A stretch of DNA of 64,000 nucleotides from positions 1 to 64,000 of the forward strand of contig JAPDQB010000018.1 in NCBI GenBank assembly GCA_034506175.1, given 5' to 3'. Numbering within the stretch: position 1 is the first letter of the stretch; the number at the start of each line of letters is the position of its first letter. Positions 17,546 through 24,686 of the stretch are shown piece after piece. This DNA comes from a candidate division KSB1 bacterium (GTDB lineage Bacteria; Zhuqueibacterota; Zhuqueibacteria; Zhuqueibacterales; Zhuqueibacteraceae). Made by a program: the position numbers and the translations under genes. The notes under the pieces are model-generated. The model was not told where the DNA came from. It searched no databases and saw nothing but the letters and a program-made list of their open reading frames with translations.

Positions 17546-18373
17546 TTAAAGAATCGGCGACAAAAGAAAATCTTCAAGTCGGGGCGCATCGTTTTTATTT
17601 TTTACGGCTTCGGTATAGGCCATAAATTCAATCGGTGGCTGCAAGCCGAGTTGCTGCAATTCATCAACGCGCAAAAAGATTTCCCTGGGCGGGCCATCCA
17701 TCACCATCCGGCCATTATCCAGCACCAGCAGACGCTCGGCAAACAGCGCTTCTTCGGGGAATTGCGTGATCAGCACAATCGTCACCGGTTGCCCGGAAAA
17801 CGGATTCGGCGAGGAAGCCAATTGCTGCATCAGCGCCAACACCTGGCAGCGGCTTTCATAATCCAGCAACGAGGTCGGTTCATCAAAAACGATGTGGCGC
17901 GGTTGCATCGCCATCACCGCGGCCAGCGCCACCCTTTGCTTCTCACCGCCGGAAAGCAAATGCGGCGCCTGCCGGCGATATGGCTCCAGATGAAATAATT
18001 CAAGCAGATGATTAACGCGCCGGTGCATCTCCGGCCGCGGCACGCCGAGATTTTCCGGGCCAAAAGCGATCTCACGCTCCACCGTCGGGGCGACAATTTG
18101 ATTGTCCGGATTTTGAAAAACCATGCCAAGCCGCCGGCAAATCTCGATCAAGTCTTTGGCATTCCGTGTATCGAGCCCGTCAATCATCACCCGGCCGGAG
18201 GACGGCAGCAGAATGCCGTTTAGACAACGCGCCAGCGAGGTTTTGCCGGAGCCATTTGCGCCCATCAGCGCGACAAATTGGCCGTCGGCAATTTCCAGTG
18301 AAATGTCATTGAGAACACGACGAACTCCCTCGTGAGTTTGAAAATCAAGTGTGAGATTGCGGATTGCGATCAT
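17546..18373 (-). CDS. ecfA: Energy-coupling factor transporter ATPase
   Basis: An ABC ATPase of the ECF type, about 275 residues from the ATG at 18373 (an upstream extension to 18421 lies in repeat-like DNA). It has Walker A GANGSGKTS, the Q-loop with the ECF-typical VFQNPDNQIVAPTVEREIAF and FGPENLGV, signature LSGGEKQRVALA, Walker B HIVFDEPTSLLD and the H/switch region (VLITQFPEEA), where the usual switch histidine appears as Q-F. Only one EcfA is present here; most systems use two. It lies downstream of the dipeptide epimerase gene. Confidence 0.9.
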   Translation of the reverse strand: MIAIRNLTLDFQTHEGVRRVLNDISLEIADGQFVALMGANGSGKTSLARCLNGILLPSSGRVMIDGLDTRNAKDLIEICRRLGMVFQNPDNQIVAPTVEREIAFGPENLGVPRPEMHRRVNHLLELFHLEPYRRQAPHLLSGGEKQRVALAAVMAMQPRHIVFDEPTSLLDYESRCQVLALMQQLASSPNPFSGQPVTIVLITQFPEEALFAERLLVLDNGRMVMDGPPREIFLRVDELQQLGLQPPIEFMAYTEAVKNKNDAPRLEDFLLSPIL

Positions 18374-18418
18374 GGCTGAATGCTGGATGCTCGATGCTGG
18401 TTGCTTGTCGCTGGTTTT
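18366..18418. repeat. CTGGATGCT/CAACCAG-type degenerate repeat at a gene junction
   Basis: The junction between the epimerase and ecfA holds GCTGAATGCTGGATGCT followed by CGATGCTGGTTGCTTGTCGC. The word TGAATGCTGGATGCT recurs at 48036-48050 right before the 21-base tandem array, and the CTGGTTGCT words recur at 8414-8488. It appears to be one family of mobile or expanding intergenic filler. Confidence 0.55.
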
Positions 18419-19485
18419 CAAATTTGAACTTTTACGCCGAGGCCGGGCATTTCGCCGGGGATGAGAAAACCGTCTTGTACGGTAAAACCGCCGCTAGCGA
18501 TGTCGTCTACAAGATCAAACGCGCCGTCAAGATCGGCATACTGCACGCCGGGTAACGCGCAGGCCAAATGCACCGCAGCAGCAATCGAAATCCGCGACTC
18601 GTCATTGCAGCCCAACATGACCGGCAGCTTTCGCGCAGCCGCCACCGCCGTCGCTCGTGTGGCGTCGCTGATGCCGCCGGTTTTCATCAGTTTCACATTC
18701 ACCATATCGACAAAGCCATGCGCCGCGAGAGTGAAGACATCTTCAGGAGAAAGCGCCGATTCGTCGGCCATGATCGGAATTTTCGATGAAGCGCGAATCA
18801 ATTTCAGATCATTCAAATCTTTTGCCCGCACTGGTTGCTCTAAAAACTCAATCCGGCATGATTCAACGTCTCGAATGAAATTCAAGGCCTGTTGCAAAGG
18901 ATATCCCTGATTCGCATCAACGCGCAGCGCGATTGCCGAGCCGACCGCAGCGCGAATTGCCTTGACACGCTCGACATCTTCCTGCCAATCCAGGCCGGTT
19001 TTTATTTTCAGCGCCCGAAAACCGGCTTTAACGAATTCCTGGGCGTGTCGTACACTTTCTTCAATGGAAGCAATGCCCAACGTCATCGAAGTCAAAATTT
19101 GCGGACGCGCAAAGCCGAGCAGTTGGTAAAGCGGCAATCCCGCGCGCTGTCCCAGCAGGTCGTACAACGCCATGTCAATCGCCGCGCGCGCCGCCGGAGC
19201 TTGCGGGGCGTTTTGTTGGTTGATTTCGTTGATTTCAGCCAGCGCGCGCGCATCGCGACCCATGACGGCTGGAATGATTGCCGTTGACAACATTTTTTGG
19301 CTTGTTTCAATTGTCTCACCGGTCACGTGCGGATCCGGCGCAGCGTTGCCCCATCCCACCAAGCCGCTTTTCGTTTCAAGGCGGACGATGAGATTTTGCG
19401 CGATATCGCAGGATTCATAAGCGATGGTAAAAAAATTTTTTAATTTGAAGGCGATGGGGAAGAGGTCGATTTGAGAAATAATCAT
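18418..19485 (-). CDS. Dipeptide epimerase (L-Ala-D/L-Glu epimerase type, enolase superfamily)
   Basis: Acts on dipeptides, typically L-Ala-D-Glu released from murein. The 355-residue protein has the mandelate-racemase-like C-terminal barrel with the KxK pair in FRALKIKTGLDW, the metal ligands in RVDANQGY (D), FLEQPV (E) and IMADESA (D), the second catalytic lysine in NVKLMKTGG, and the YADLDGAFDL segment whose DxD binds the dipeptide amino group in this subgroup. Start chosen at the ATG at 19485; it overlaps the DUF1611 gene 3' end by 71 bases. DUF1611 neighbours are common for these epimerases. The exact dipeptide is uncertain. Confidence 0.88.
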   Translation of the reverse strand: MIISQIDLFPIAFKLKNFFTIAYESCDIAQNLIVRLETKSGLVGWGNAAPDPHVTGETIETSQKMLSTAIIPAVMGRDARALAEINEINQQNAPQAPAARAAIDMALYDLLGQRAGLPLYQLLGFARPQILTSMTLGIASIEESVRHAQEFVKAGFRALKIKTGLDWQEDVERVKAIRAAVGSAIALRVDANQGYPLQQALNFIRDVESCRIEFLEQPVRAKDLNDLKLIRASSKIPIMADESALSPEDVFTLAAHGFVDMVNVKLMKTGGISDATRATAVAAARKLPVMLGCNDESRISIAAAVHLACALPGVQYADLDGAFDLVDDIASGGFTVQDGFLIPGEMPGLGVKVQI

Positions 19486-20527
19486 AAGTTTTATCCACAA
19501 CTTTTGCCGGCCCGTGCTTGAGAACGTCGCAACAGGGAATGCCGAACTGGCTTTCGTATTGCCGCACCGTCGTTTCAATTTCCTCATCATTCATGTTTTC
19601 GTGATTGAGGGTCAAGGCGATCACGGGACAATTTGCTATCAACTCGAGGGCTTTGATTTCTTTTTCCAATGGCGCCATGGGGAAATCCGGAAAGCCGTCA
19701 TACGCCGTGCGTTTTGGCGCCGTTTGCAAAATGATCGCCTGCGGCCGGCCGGCGGCGATCAGCTCAAATCCGCCGGGATAAGCCGGATGCATGAGACTGC
19801 CCTGGCCCTCGAGCAGCATGACCTGCGGCGTTTCATCTTGCCAGCACTGCCAAATCACATGCTCGATTTCGCCAGTCACATAATCATTGATCATCGCGTC
19901 CAAGCGGATGCCGTATTTTGCGCCCTGCAGCCACGCGGTTTGGCCGGTGCCGATCATTTCGGTTTTGACGCCGATGGCGTTGAGCGCGTGGGTGATTTGC
20001 CACGCCGTCGTGCGCTTGCCGATGGCCGAATCCGTGCCGAGCACCGCAAGGCGAATCGAATCGACGTCTTTGATTTTGCCGGAGAAAAAGTGTAAATCTT
20101 TCTTGGCGGGCGGTTTGCGAATGTCTCGAAGGCGCACGCCGTGTTTTTTCGCCAGCGCGTTAAATTCCGCATCATCCGAGAGAAATTCGTGCAAGCCGCT
20201 GTCGATGTTCAAACCGGCGCGAATTGCCTCGGCGATGATTTGTCGATAGCTCGGCGGCAGCTTTCCTGCCTCGGGCGCGAGGCCGATGACGAAATATTGT
20301 ATCGCCTTGCGATTGGCTTGCAGCGCTGCGGCAAGACTGGCATAAATGAAAATACCGCAAGGCTTGCCATCCAACACCTCGCCGGCGTCATGACCGGCGA
20401 GGGTGGAATCAATGACGCCGAGAATTTTGTAGCGTGTGGTGAATCGCACCAAGCCGTGTGCGGTTTTGCCGTTGAGCGTGCCAAAAGCTCCTTCGCAGAG
20501 AACGAGCGCGTTGCCGTCCATGATCAT
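19415..20527 (-). CDS. DUF1611 family P-loop protein linked to dipeptide epimerase
   Basis: A 370-residue protein with the two DUF1611 parts: an N-terminal Rossmann-like region (KILGVIDSTLAGHDAGEVL, then YFVIGLAPEAGKLPPSYR) and a C-terminal P-loop region (LAVLGTDSAIGKRTTAWQIT; VMLLEGQGSLMHPAYPGG). The GTDSAIGKRTTA P-loop and EGQGSL resemble dethiobiotin-synthetase-like NTPases. The family has no assigned reaction but is regularly found beside dipeptide epimerases, as here with a 71-base overlap. It may process the same murein-derived substrate; that is inference. Confidence 0.88.
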   Translation of the reverse strand: MIMDGNALVLCEGAFGTLNGKTAHGLVRFTTRYKILGVIDSTLAGHDAGEVLDGKPCGIFIYASLAAALQANRKAIQYFVIGLAPEAGKLPPSYRQIIAEAIRAGLNIDSGLHEFLSDDAEFNALAKKHGVRLRDIRKPPAKKDLHFFSGKIKDVDSIRLAVLGTDSAIGKRTTAWQITHALNAIGVKTEMIGTGQTAWLQGAKYGIRLDAMINDYVTGEIEHVIWQCWQDETPQVMLLEGQGSLMHPAYPGGFELIAAGRPQAIILQTAPKRTAYDGFPDFPMAPLEKEIKALELIANCPVIALTLNHENMNDEEIETTVRQYESQFGIPCCDVLKHGPAKVVDKTYDYFSNRPLPHRLQIKKFFYHRL

Positions 20528-20673
20528 TTCCGAAAAACAAAAGTGGTTTCGTGAAAAGCGTGGCTCAATCTAACCATCAAGACGCGACATTACAAAGGGA
20601 AGATCTTTGGGGCTTCGTGTCCTGGTGGAGTTTGGTCGCTTGGTCAGGCTAGGTTCGAGATGGATACAACTCA

Positions 20674-21537
20674 TCAACTCTGGACAACGCCACAGTCGCG
20701 AAGCAATGTAAGCGCGTTATCATACAAAATAGCATCTTTCATCTTTTGGGGTAAGGGCAAAGCCCCAAAATCGTCGATGTTCTTTTTCAGGTCCGTCACG
20801 CCCGGGCTTGGCCAATCCGTGCCCCACAACGTCTTGCCGGCAATTTCCTCGAGGCGCGGCAAATAATCCAGCAGTTTCTTCGGCGGAATGCCGGAAATAT
20901 CGATATGGATGTTTTTGTGGCGGCGCAGCAGGAAGAAAGTCGTCTCGGTGTGCAGAGGGCGTCCGGCGTGCGCGATGATGATTTTCAAGTTGGGAAAGTC
21001 AACGGCGACGTCGTCAATGGGCATGGTGTCGGCATAAACGTTGCGCGCTCCCGGAAAAATGCTGGTGCCGCCGTGGAACATCATCAGCATGTTTTCGTTT
21101 TCAGCGCGGCGATAGAGCGCTTCCTGTCCCTTGTCGCCATGGCGGTAGGCATTGGCGGCGAGGGCTTGATGCGGAGGATGCACCTTCAAACAGCGAATGC
21201 CGAGCTTGAGCAGCCGCGTCATCTCCGTCTCGACGTTATCGCAAAAGCGCGGATGTACGCCGCCGAAGGCGATGAGGCGCTGCGGATTTTCCTGGCAATA
21301 CTGCGCGACAAAATCGTTCGTCGCCGCGGTGAAACCCATGAGATCGGGGCTGGGGTAATTGATGAGCCCGGCGCGCTCGACGCCGTTGGCATCGAGAAAT
21401 TCCAAAAAGGCTTTAGGCGATTGCATGAACTTTTCAATCGCCGCCAGGTCCTTGCGGCCGGCGGTCATTTTCTCCCGCACCGCCGGCTTGAGCTGCTCCC
21501 ACGGCTGAATGTGTATATGAATGTCGATGATCGGCAT
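20674..21537 (-). CDS. Amidohydrolase 2 family metal-dependent hydrolase
   Basis: A 287-residue TIM-barrel hydrolase. The metal-site HIHIQ is at the N terminus (IIDIHIHIQPWEQL), followed by GGVHPRF, LKVHPPHQA, IIAHAGRP and WGTDWPSPGVTDL, which supply the usual His/His, His, His and Asp ligands of Amidohydro-rel family 2 enzymes. These enzymes include decarboxylases and lactonases; I cannot name the substrate. It lies 147 bases upstream of the DUF1611 gene on the same strand, but shared operon status is unclear. Confidence 0.85.
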   Translation of the reverse strand: MPIIDIHIHIQPWEQLKPAVREKMTAGRKDLAAIEKFMQSPKAFLEFLDANGVERAGLINYPSPDLMGFTAATNDFVAQYCQENPQRLIAFGGVHPRFCDNVETEMTRLLKLGIRCLKVHPPHQALAANAYRHGDKGQEALYRRAENENMLMMFHGGTSIFPGARNVYADTMPIDDVAVDFPNLKIIIAHAGRPLHTETTFFLLRRHKNIHIDISGIPPKKLLDYLPRLEEIAGKTLWGTDWPSPGVTDLKKNIDDFGALPLPQKMKDAILYDNALTLLRDCGVVQS

Positions 21538-21578
21538 GTTGGGTTTTGTCCTGTTGTATCCTTCGGTTTGTTACGTAA

Positions 21579-22132
21579 TCATGTTGTATGCAGCACAACC
21601 TCCGTCAACCGGAATCGGAAGTTGAATACACCATTCCCTCCGGTACGTCCGTCTTCGGTGAATTCCACATCTGACCCCTTTGCTATTTCGATTTGGTTTT
21701 TGCCATTGCTGTCCATTAGATAAAATATAGTTCCGACTTGCTCCTGAATATAGGCAGGCAATATACTTTGAATCGTTCGATAATTTAGGATTAAAAAAAC
21801 CGGTCAAACCATTGCTACCCGGCACGATTTGAACCGTGTTGTGGCTAAAAAGGTCGAGTTTGAACAAGCCTTTATTGAAGACGCCAAAATTGATAATATT
21901 TTCCATTGCCCCGTATACAATGAAGTCACCATTTTTCGAGATTGCTGGATAACCTTCGTATAGAGGAAGATATCGCGGAGGTGATCAAACGCGATAATAT
22001 ATAATGGAGTTTTTGTGGGGAGAACGGTTCCGTGACTGGTTCCGTGACTTTTGTAGAGCGCGGCTCGATCACGCCATCTTTACAGCTCAAGAGTGCGAAG
22101 AGCATGATCAAAAAATGGCTTTTCTTCGTCAT
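21579..22132 (-). pseudogene. Decayed TolB-like lipoprotein gene (at least two frameshifts)
   Basis: Three pieces in different frames make one plausible lipoprotein. (a) 22132 down to about 21990: MTKKSHFLIMLFALLSCKDG, a signal peptide with lipobox LLSC. (b) About 21985-21780: PAISKNGDFIVYGAMEN, FKLDLFSHNTVQIVPG and NPKLSNDSKYIACL, beta-propeller (WD40/TolB-like) strands. (c) About 21760-21579: GTIFYLMDSNGKNQIEIAKG, another propeller blade, ending VVLHTT. Repeat strands line up only if the frame is changed near 21990 and 21770. Homologues would be secreted or periplasmic. Decay seems likely because the long genes on both sides are open. Confidence 0.65.
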
Positions 22133-22260
22133 AATGCTCAAGAATCGCGTTATTTCAGAATCGGCCTTTCAGAGAAGTTACGACTTCTGACAATATTTTA
22201 CAAGAATTATTTCTGAGTTGAAACGGACAAGTATTTACGATCGTCTTCGTGGTTCAGTCT

Positions 22261-23607
22261 TTATCGAGCCCTATATCGTCGAAGCAACTCATCAACTTCC
22301 GCGTACCCTGATGGAAAAGCGACGCCGTTCACCGAGGCGCCGGCGCGGAGCAGCGCTTCAACCGACTCGGGCGAGCGTCTCTCGGTCCAGTACGAGTCGA
22401 CGCAGGCGCGAACGGCGAGCGCCAGAGGCGTGCGTCCTTTGCCGTCCGGCGTGTTGACCGGTGCGCCGCGCTCGATGAGAAGTTTCACCGTTGCCGGCCA
22501 CGCGCGCCAGGCGGCAACGTGCAGCGCCGTGCTGTTCTTGGCGATATCGAAGTAGCCATCGCCGTCGTACAACGCGCCGATCTTCACGCCGAGGTCGAGC
22601 AAGTGTCGAACGCCATCGCTGTTCGCATTTCCGGCGAACTCTGCGAGCAGCTTGCCGCCCTGTACGAGAATTTCGCCAACAAGCTGCGGTTCGCTCTCAG
22701 CGAGGGAACGGACAGCCGCCGCCTCGTTTCTGGCACATGCGGCGATCAGTCGCTCGACGCCGTGCAGCTCGATTGCAATGTTTCGCTGCTCGAACAACGC
22801 CAGCACATCACCCCGTCCTCTTCTCACCGCAATTGAAACCGCCGACTTGCCATCCCATTTGTTCGCCAACTTCGGATCGGCGTCGTGATCCAGCATGACT
22901 GCGATGATCTTCACGCTATTGTCGCGCCGCAGCGCTTGATGCAAGGCCGTGAAACCCCAAGGCGTCATGTGATTGGGGTCAGCGCCGTGCTCCAACAGAT
23001 ACTTGATACCGTCGTAATCGTGCCAGTCCGCCTTGCGCAGCAGCATGGTCGCCAGGCTGTCGTCGTTGAGCTTGCCGCTTTCGACGAGGGCTTGCAAGGC
23101 GGCGTTATCGTAGGTTTCCGGCGTGTGATAGACAACCTCTCCGTCGTTAGGCTCGGCGCCGCGCGCGAGCAGCAGGCGGGTCAGCTCTGCATGATGAGCG
23201 ATGCCGGCGGCGCCATAGAGCACCGGCTCCCACACAGGCTGCGGCTGGTGATTCGCCTCGAACCAGCCGGTATTTGCGCTGGCGCCGGCGTCGAGCAGGG
23301 CAATCGCCGCGCGCACAAAGCTTTCCGAGCGGCCGCGATCGAGCCGGAGATATTTCGAAAAACAGAGGTGAGTGAGCGCATCCCAACCGTGCGGGCCGCC
23401 CTTCACCGTGGCGTTGCCGGCGTCGAGCGCAAGAAAACGGCGCACGGCGGCATCGTCGCCGAGAATAGCCGCGGTATGAATGTCGCTGCTCGCCACTTGA
23501 GGATAAGCGGCTAAAATCGCCTCGGCTCGCTCGAGCGTTCCTGAGCTGTGCCAGGCGTTAAGCGGAACACATGCGGCTTCGATGAAGGCGGCGACGGGAT
23601 CGTTCAT
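22261..23607 (-). CDS. Ankyrin-repeat protein
   Basis: About 448 residues of mostly ankyrin-type repeats: TAAILGDDAAVRRFLALDAG, ELTRLLLARGAEPN, GIKYLLEHGADPNHMTPWGF, KIIAVMLDHDADPK, STALHVAAWRAWPATVKLL and EALLRAGASVNG. No signal peptide, membrane helix or catalytic domain is visible, so it is probably a cytoplasmic binding protein. Start at the ATG at 23607, preceded by AAGGG at 8 bases; a GTG at 23616 adds three residues. Base composition is visibly more GC-rich than the flanking pseudogene DNA, and it is flanked by broken genes on both sides, which suggests recent acquisition. Confidence 0.85.
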   Translation of the reverse strand: MNDPVAAFIEAACVPLNAWHSSGTLERAEAILAAYPQVASSDIHTAAILGDDAAVRRFLALDAGNATVKGGPHGWDALTHLCFSKYLRLDRGRSESFVRAAIALLDAGASANTGWFEANHQPQPVWEPVLYGAAGIAHHAELTRLLLARGAEPNDGEVVYHTPETYDNAALQALVESGKLNDDSLATMLLRKADWHDYDGIKYLLEHGADPNHMTPWGFTALHQALRRDNSVKIIAVMLDHDADPKLANKWDGKSAVSIAVRRGRGDVLALFEQRNIAIELHGVERLIAACARNEAAAVRSLAESEPQLVGEILVQGGKLLAEFAGNANSDGVRHLLDLGVKIGALYDGDGYFDIAKNSTALHVAAWRAWPATVKLLIERGAPVNTPDGKGRTPLALAVRACVDSYWTERRSPESVEALLRAGASVNGVAFPSGYAEVDELLRRYRAR

Positions 23608-23641
23608 TGCTGGCACCCTTGAAAATGTGAATGTGGGATTC

Positions 23642-23707
23642 TTAAAACTTCAGCAGCCCGGTCAACGTCGCCAGGGCAATGCTGTAGAGAACGACGGTCT
23701 TTCGCAT
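23642..23707 (-). pseudogene. 21-residue hydrophobic remnant, possibly the N terminus of a truncated regulator
   Basis: Reads MRKTVVLYSIALATLTGLLK then F and stop. This resembles the first membrane helix of membrane-linked LuxR-type regulators of Bacteroidetes-like bacteria, which start with a similar helix and then continue for about 160 residues. Here it ends at once, 34 bases upstream of the ankyrin gene. It may be the stub left where the ankyrin gene was inserted, or a real micropeptide. Confidence 0.35.
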
Positions 23708-23852
23708 GGCCTCGCAACTTGAGTGAATTGCGCGATAATGAACTGGTGGATCGTCGAAGCAATGTGAGAGAAAATACAACATCCGGCATCATTTTTATAA
23801 GGAATTTTTCCGTCAAGTTTTTTGCCAAGCCGAAAACTGAAGCCGCCTGGCA

Positions 23853-24119
23853 TCAGCCGAACCTGAGCTTGGCCCGCGCTTTGGCTTTGAGCGCTTCGGT
23901 TTCCCGATCGCGCGGCTCGGCGGTGGTCACCAGCGAATCCAATAATTTTTTCGAGATCAGCGCCACTTGATTCACCGCGTGCTCGAACGCGGCTTCATTG
24001 ATCTTGGCGGGTTTGTTGAAGCCGGTAATTTTGCGGATAAACTGCAGCGAGGCGGCGCGAATCTCCTCGTCCGTCGCCGGCGGGGCGAAATTGTAAAGCG
24101 TTCGGATGTTTCTGCACAT
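23853..24119 (-). CDS. DUF2277 family protein
   Basis: An 88-residue protein starting MCRNIRTLYNFAPPATDEEI and continuing AASLQFIRKITGFNKPAK, then AFEHAVNQVALISKKLLDSL. The MCRNIRTLYNF start and the (L/I)QF(V/I)RK(I/V)sG element are the hallmark of DUF2277, a small cytoplasmic family of unknown function found in Proteobacteria, Actinobacteria and others. The ATG at 24119 has a good AGGAGAAC ribosome site upstream; a longer frame to 24260 overlaps the acetyltransferase gene and is unlikely. Confidence 0.88.
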   Translation of the reverse strand: MCRNIRTLYNFAPPATDEEIRAASLQFIRKITGFNKPAKINEAAFEHAVNQVALISKKLLDSLVTTAEPRDRETEALKAKARAKLRFG

Positions 24120-24135
24120 TGCGCGTTCTCCTAAT

Positions 24136-24648
24136 TTATTTTTGCTGCCATTCGTACAAAGCCACCTCGGACGCATGGGGTTGCATTTGCACATTTTTAG
24201 AAAATGCAAAACCCAGCTTGTGAAGCACCTTGATCGACGCCGTATTGCCGGGCGAAACAATTGCCAGCATTTTAGTGCGGCCCAAAACGTTCAGGCCGTA
24301 ATTTACGACGGCAGAGGCGGATTCAAATGCAAATCCTTTTGACCAAAATTCGGGCAAAAAAGCGTAACCGAGATCGCTCTCATCGAACTGATCGCGTTTG
24401 AGCAAGCCACATACGCCAATGGGTTGCAACGATTCCTTGAGCGCCACCAAATACACTCCGTGGCCGTATGTTTGATAGCTTTTGATCGGCCCTTCGAGGA
24501 GATAACCGCAGGCCTGTTCAAGAGTTCTCACGCCCTTGTCGCCGACATTTTGGATGAACGACGGCTCATTCAAAAGCCGGAGGATGAACGCGGCATCGTC
24601 GAGGGTGAAGTGCCGCAGGAGCAGGCGATCCGTTTCCAGAACAATCAT
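24136..24648 (-). CDS. GNAT N-acetyltransferase, RimJ/RimL type
   Basis: About 170 residues with the RimL-like start ETDRLLLRHFTLDDAAFI, a middle VALKESLQPIGVCGLL and the acetyl-CoA-loop region DLGYAFLPEFWSKGFAFESA with LAIVSPGNTASIKVLHKLGF. This is the Acetyltransf_3 pattern shared by ribosomal-protein and small-molecule acetyltransferases; the acceptor is unknown. I place the start at the ATG at 24648, since the ETDRLLLR element normally lies within the first ten residues; a TTG at 24681 would extend it by 11 residues. Confidence 0.85.
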   Translation of the reverse strand: MIVLETDRLLLRHFTLDDAAFILRLLNEPSFIQNVGDKGVRTLEQACGYLLEGPIKSYQTYGHGVYLVALKESLQPIGVCGLLKRDQFDESDLGYAFLPEFWSKGFAFESASAVVNYGLNVLGRTKMLAIVSPGNTASIKVLHKLGFAFSKNVQMQPHASEVALYEWQQK

Positions 24649-24686
24649 GTTATGGGGTTTGATTTTGACTTTCGCCTTCAAAAAAT

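Noticed and set aside
21571-21906. A single 111-residue minus-strand protein at 21.6-21.9 kb as an intact gene
   Set aside because: Propeller strands continue in a neighbouring frame and a lipoprotein signal lies upstream in a third; it is better read as one frameshifted gene.
22218-22457. A plus-strand 79-codon frame opposite the ankyrin gene end
   Set aside because: It is strongly biased to Arg and Ser, which is typical of a reverse frame to a GC-rich gene.
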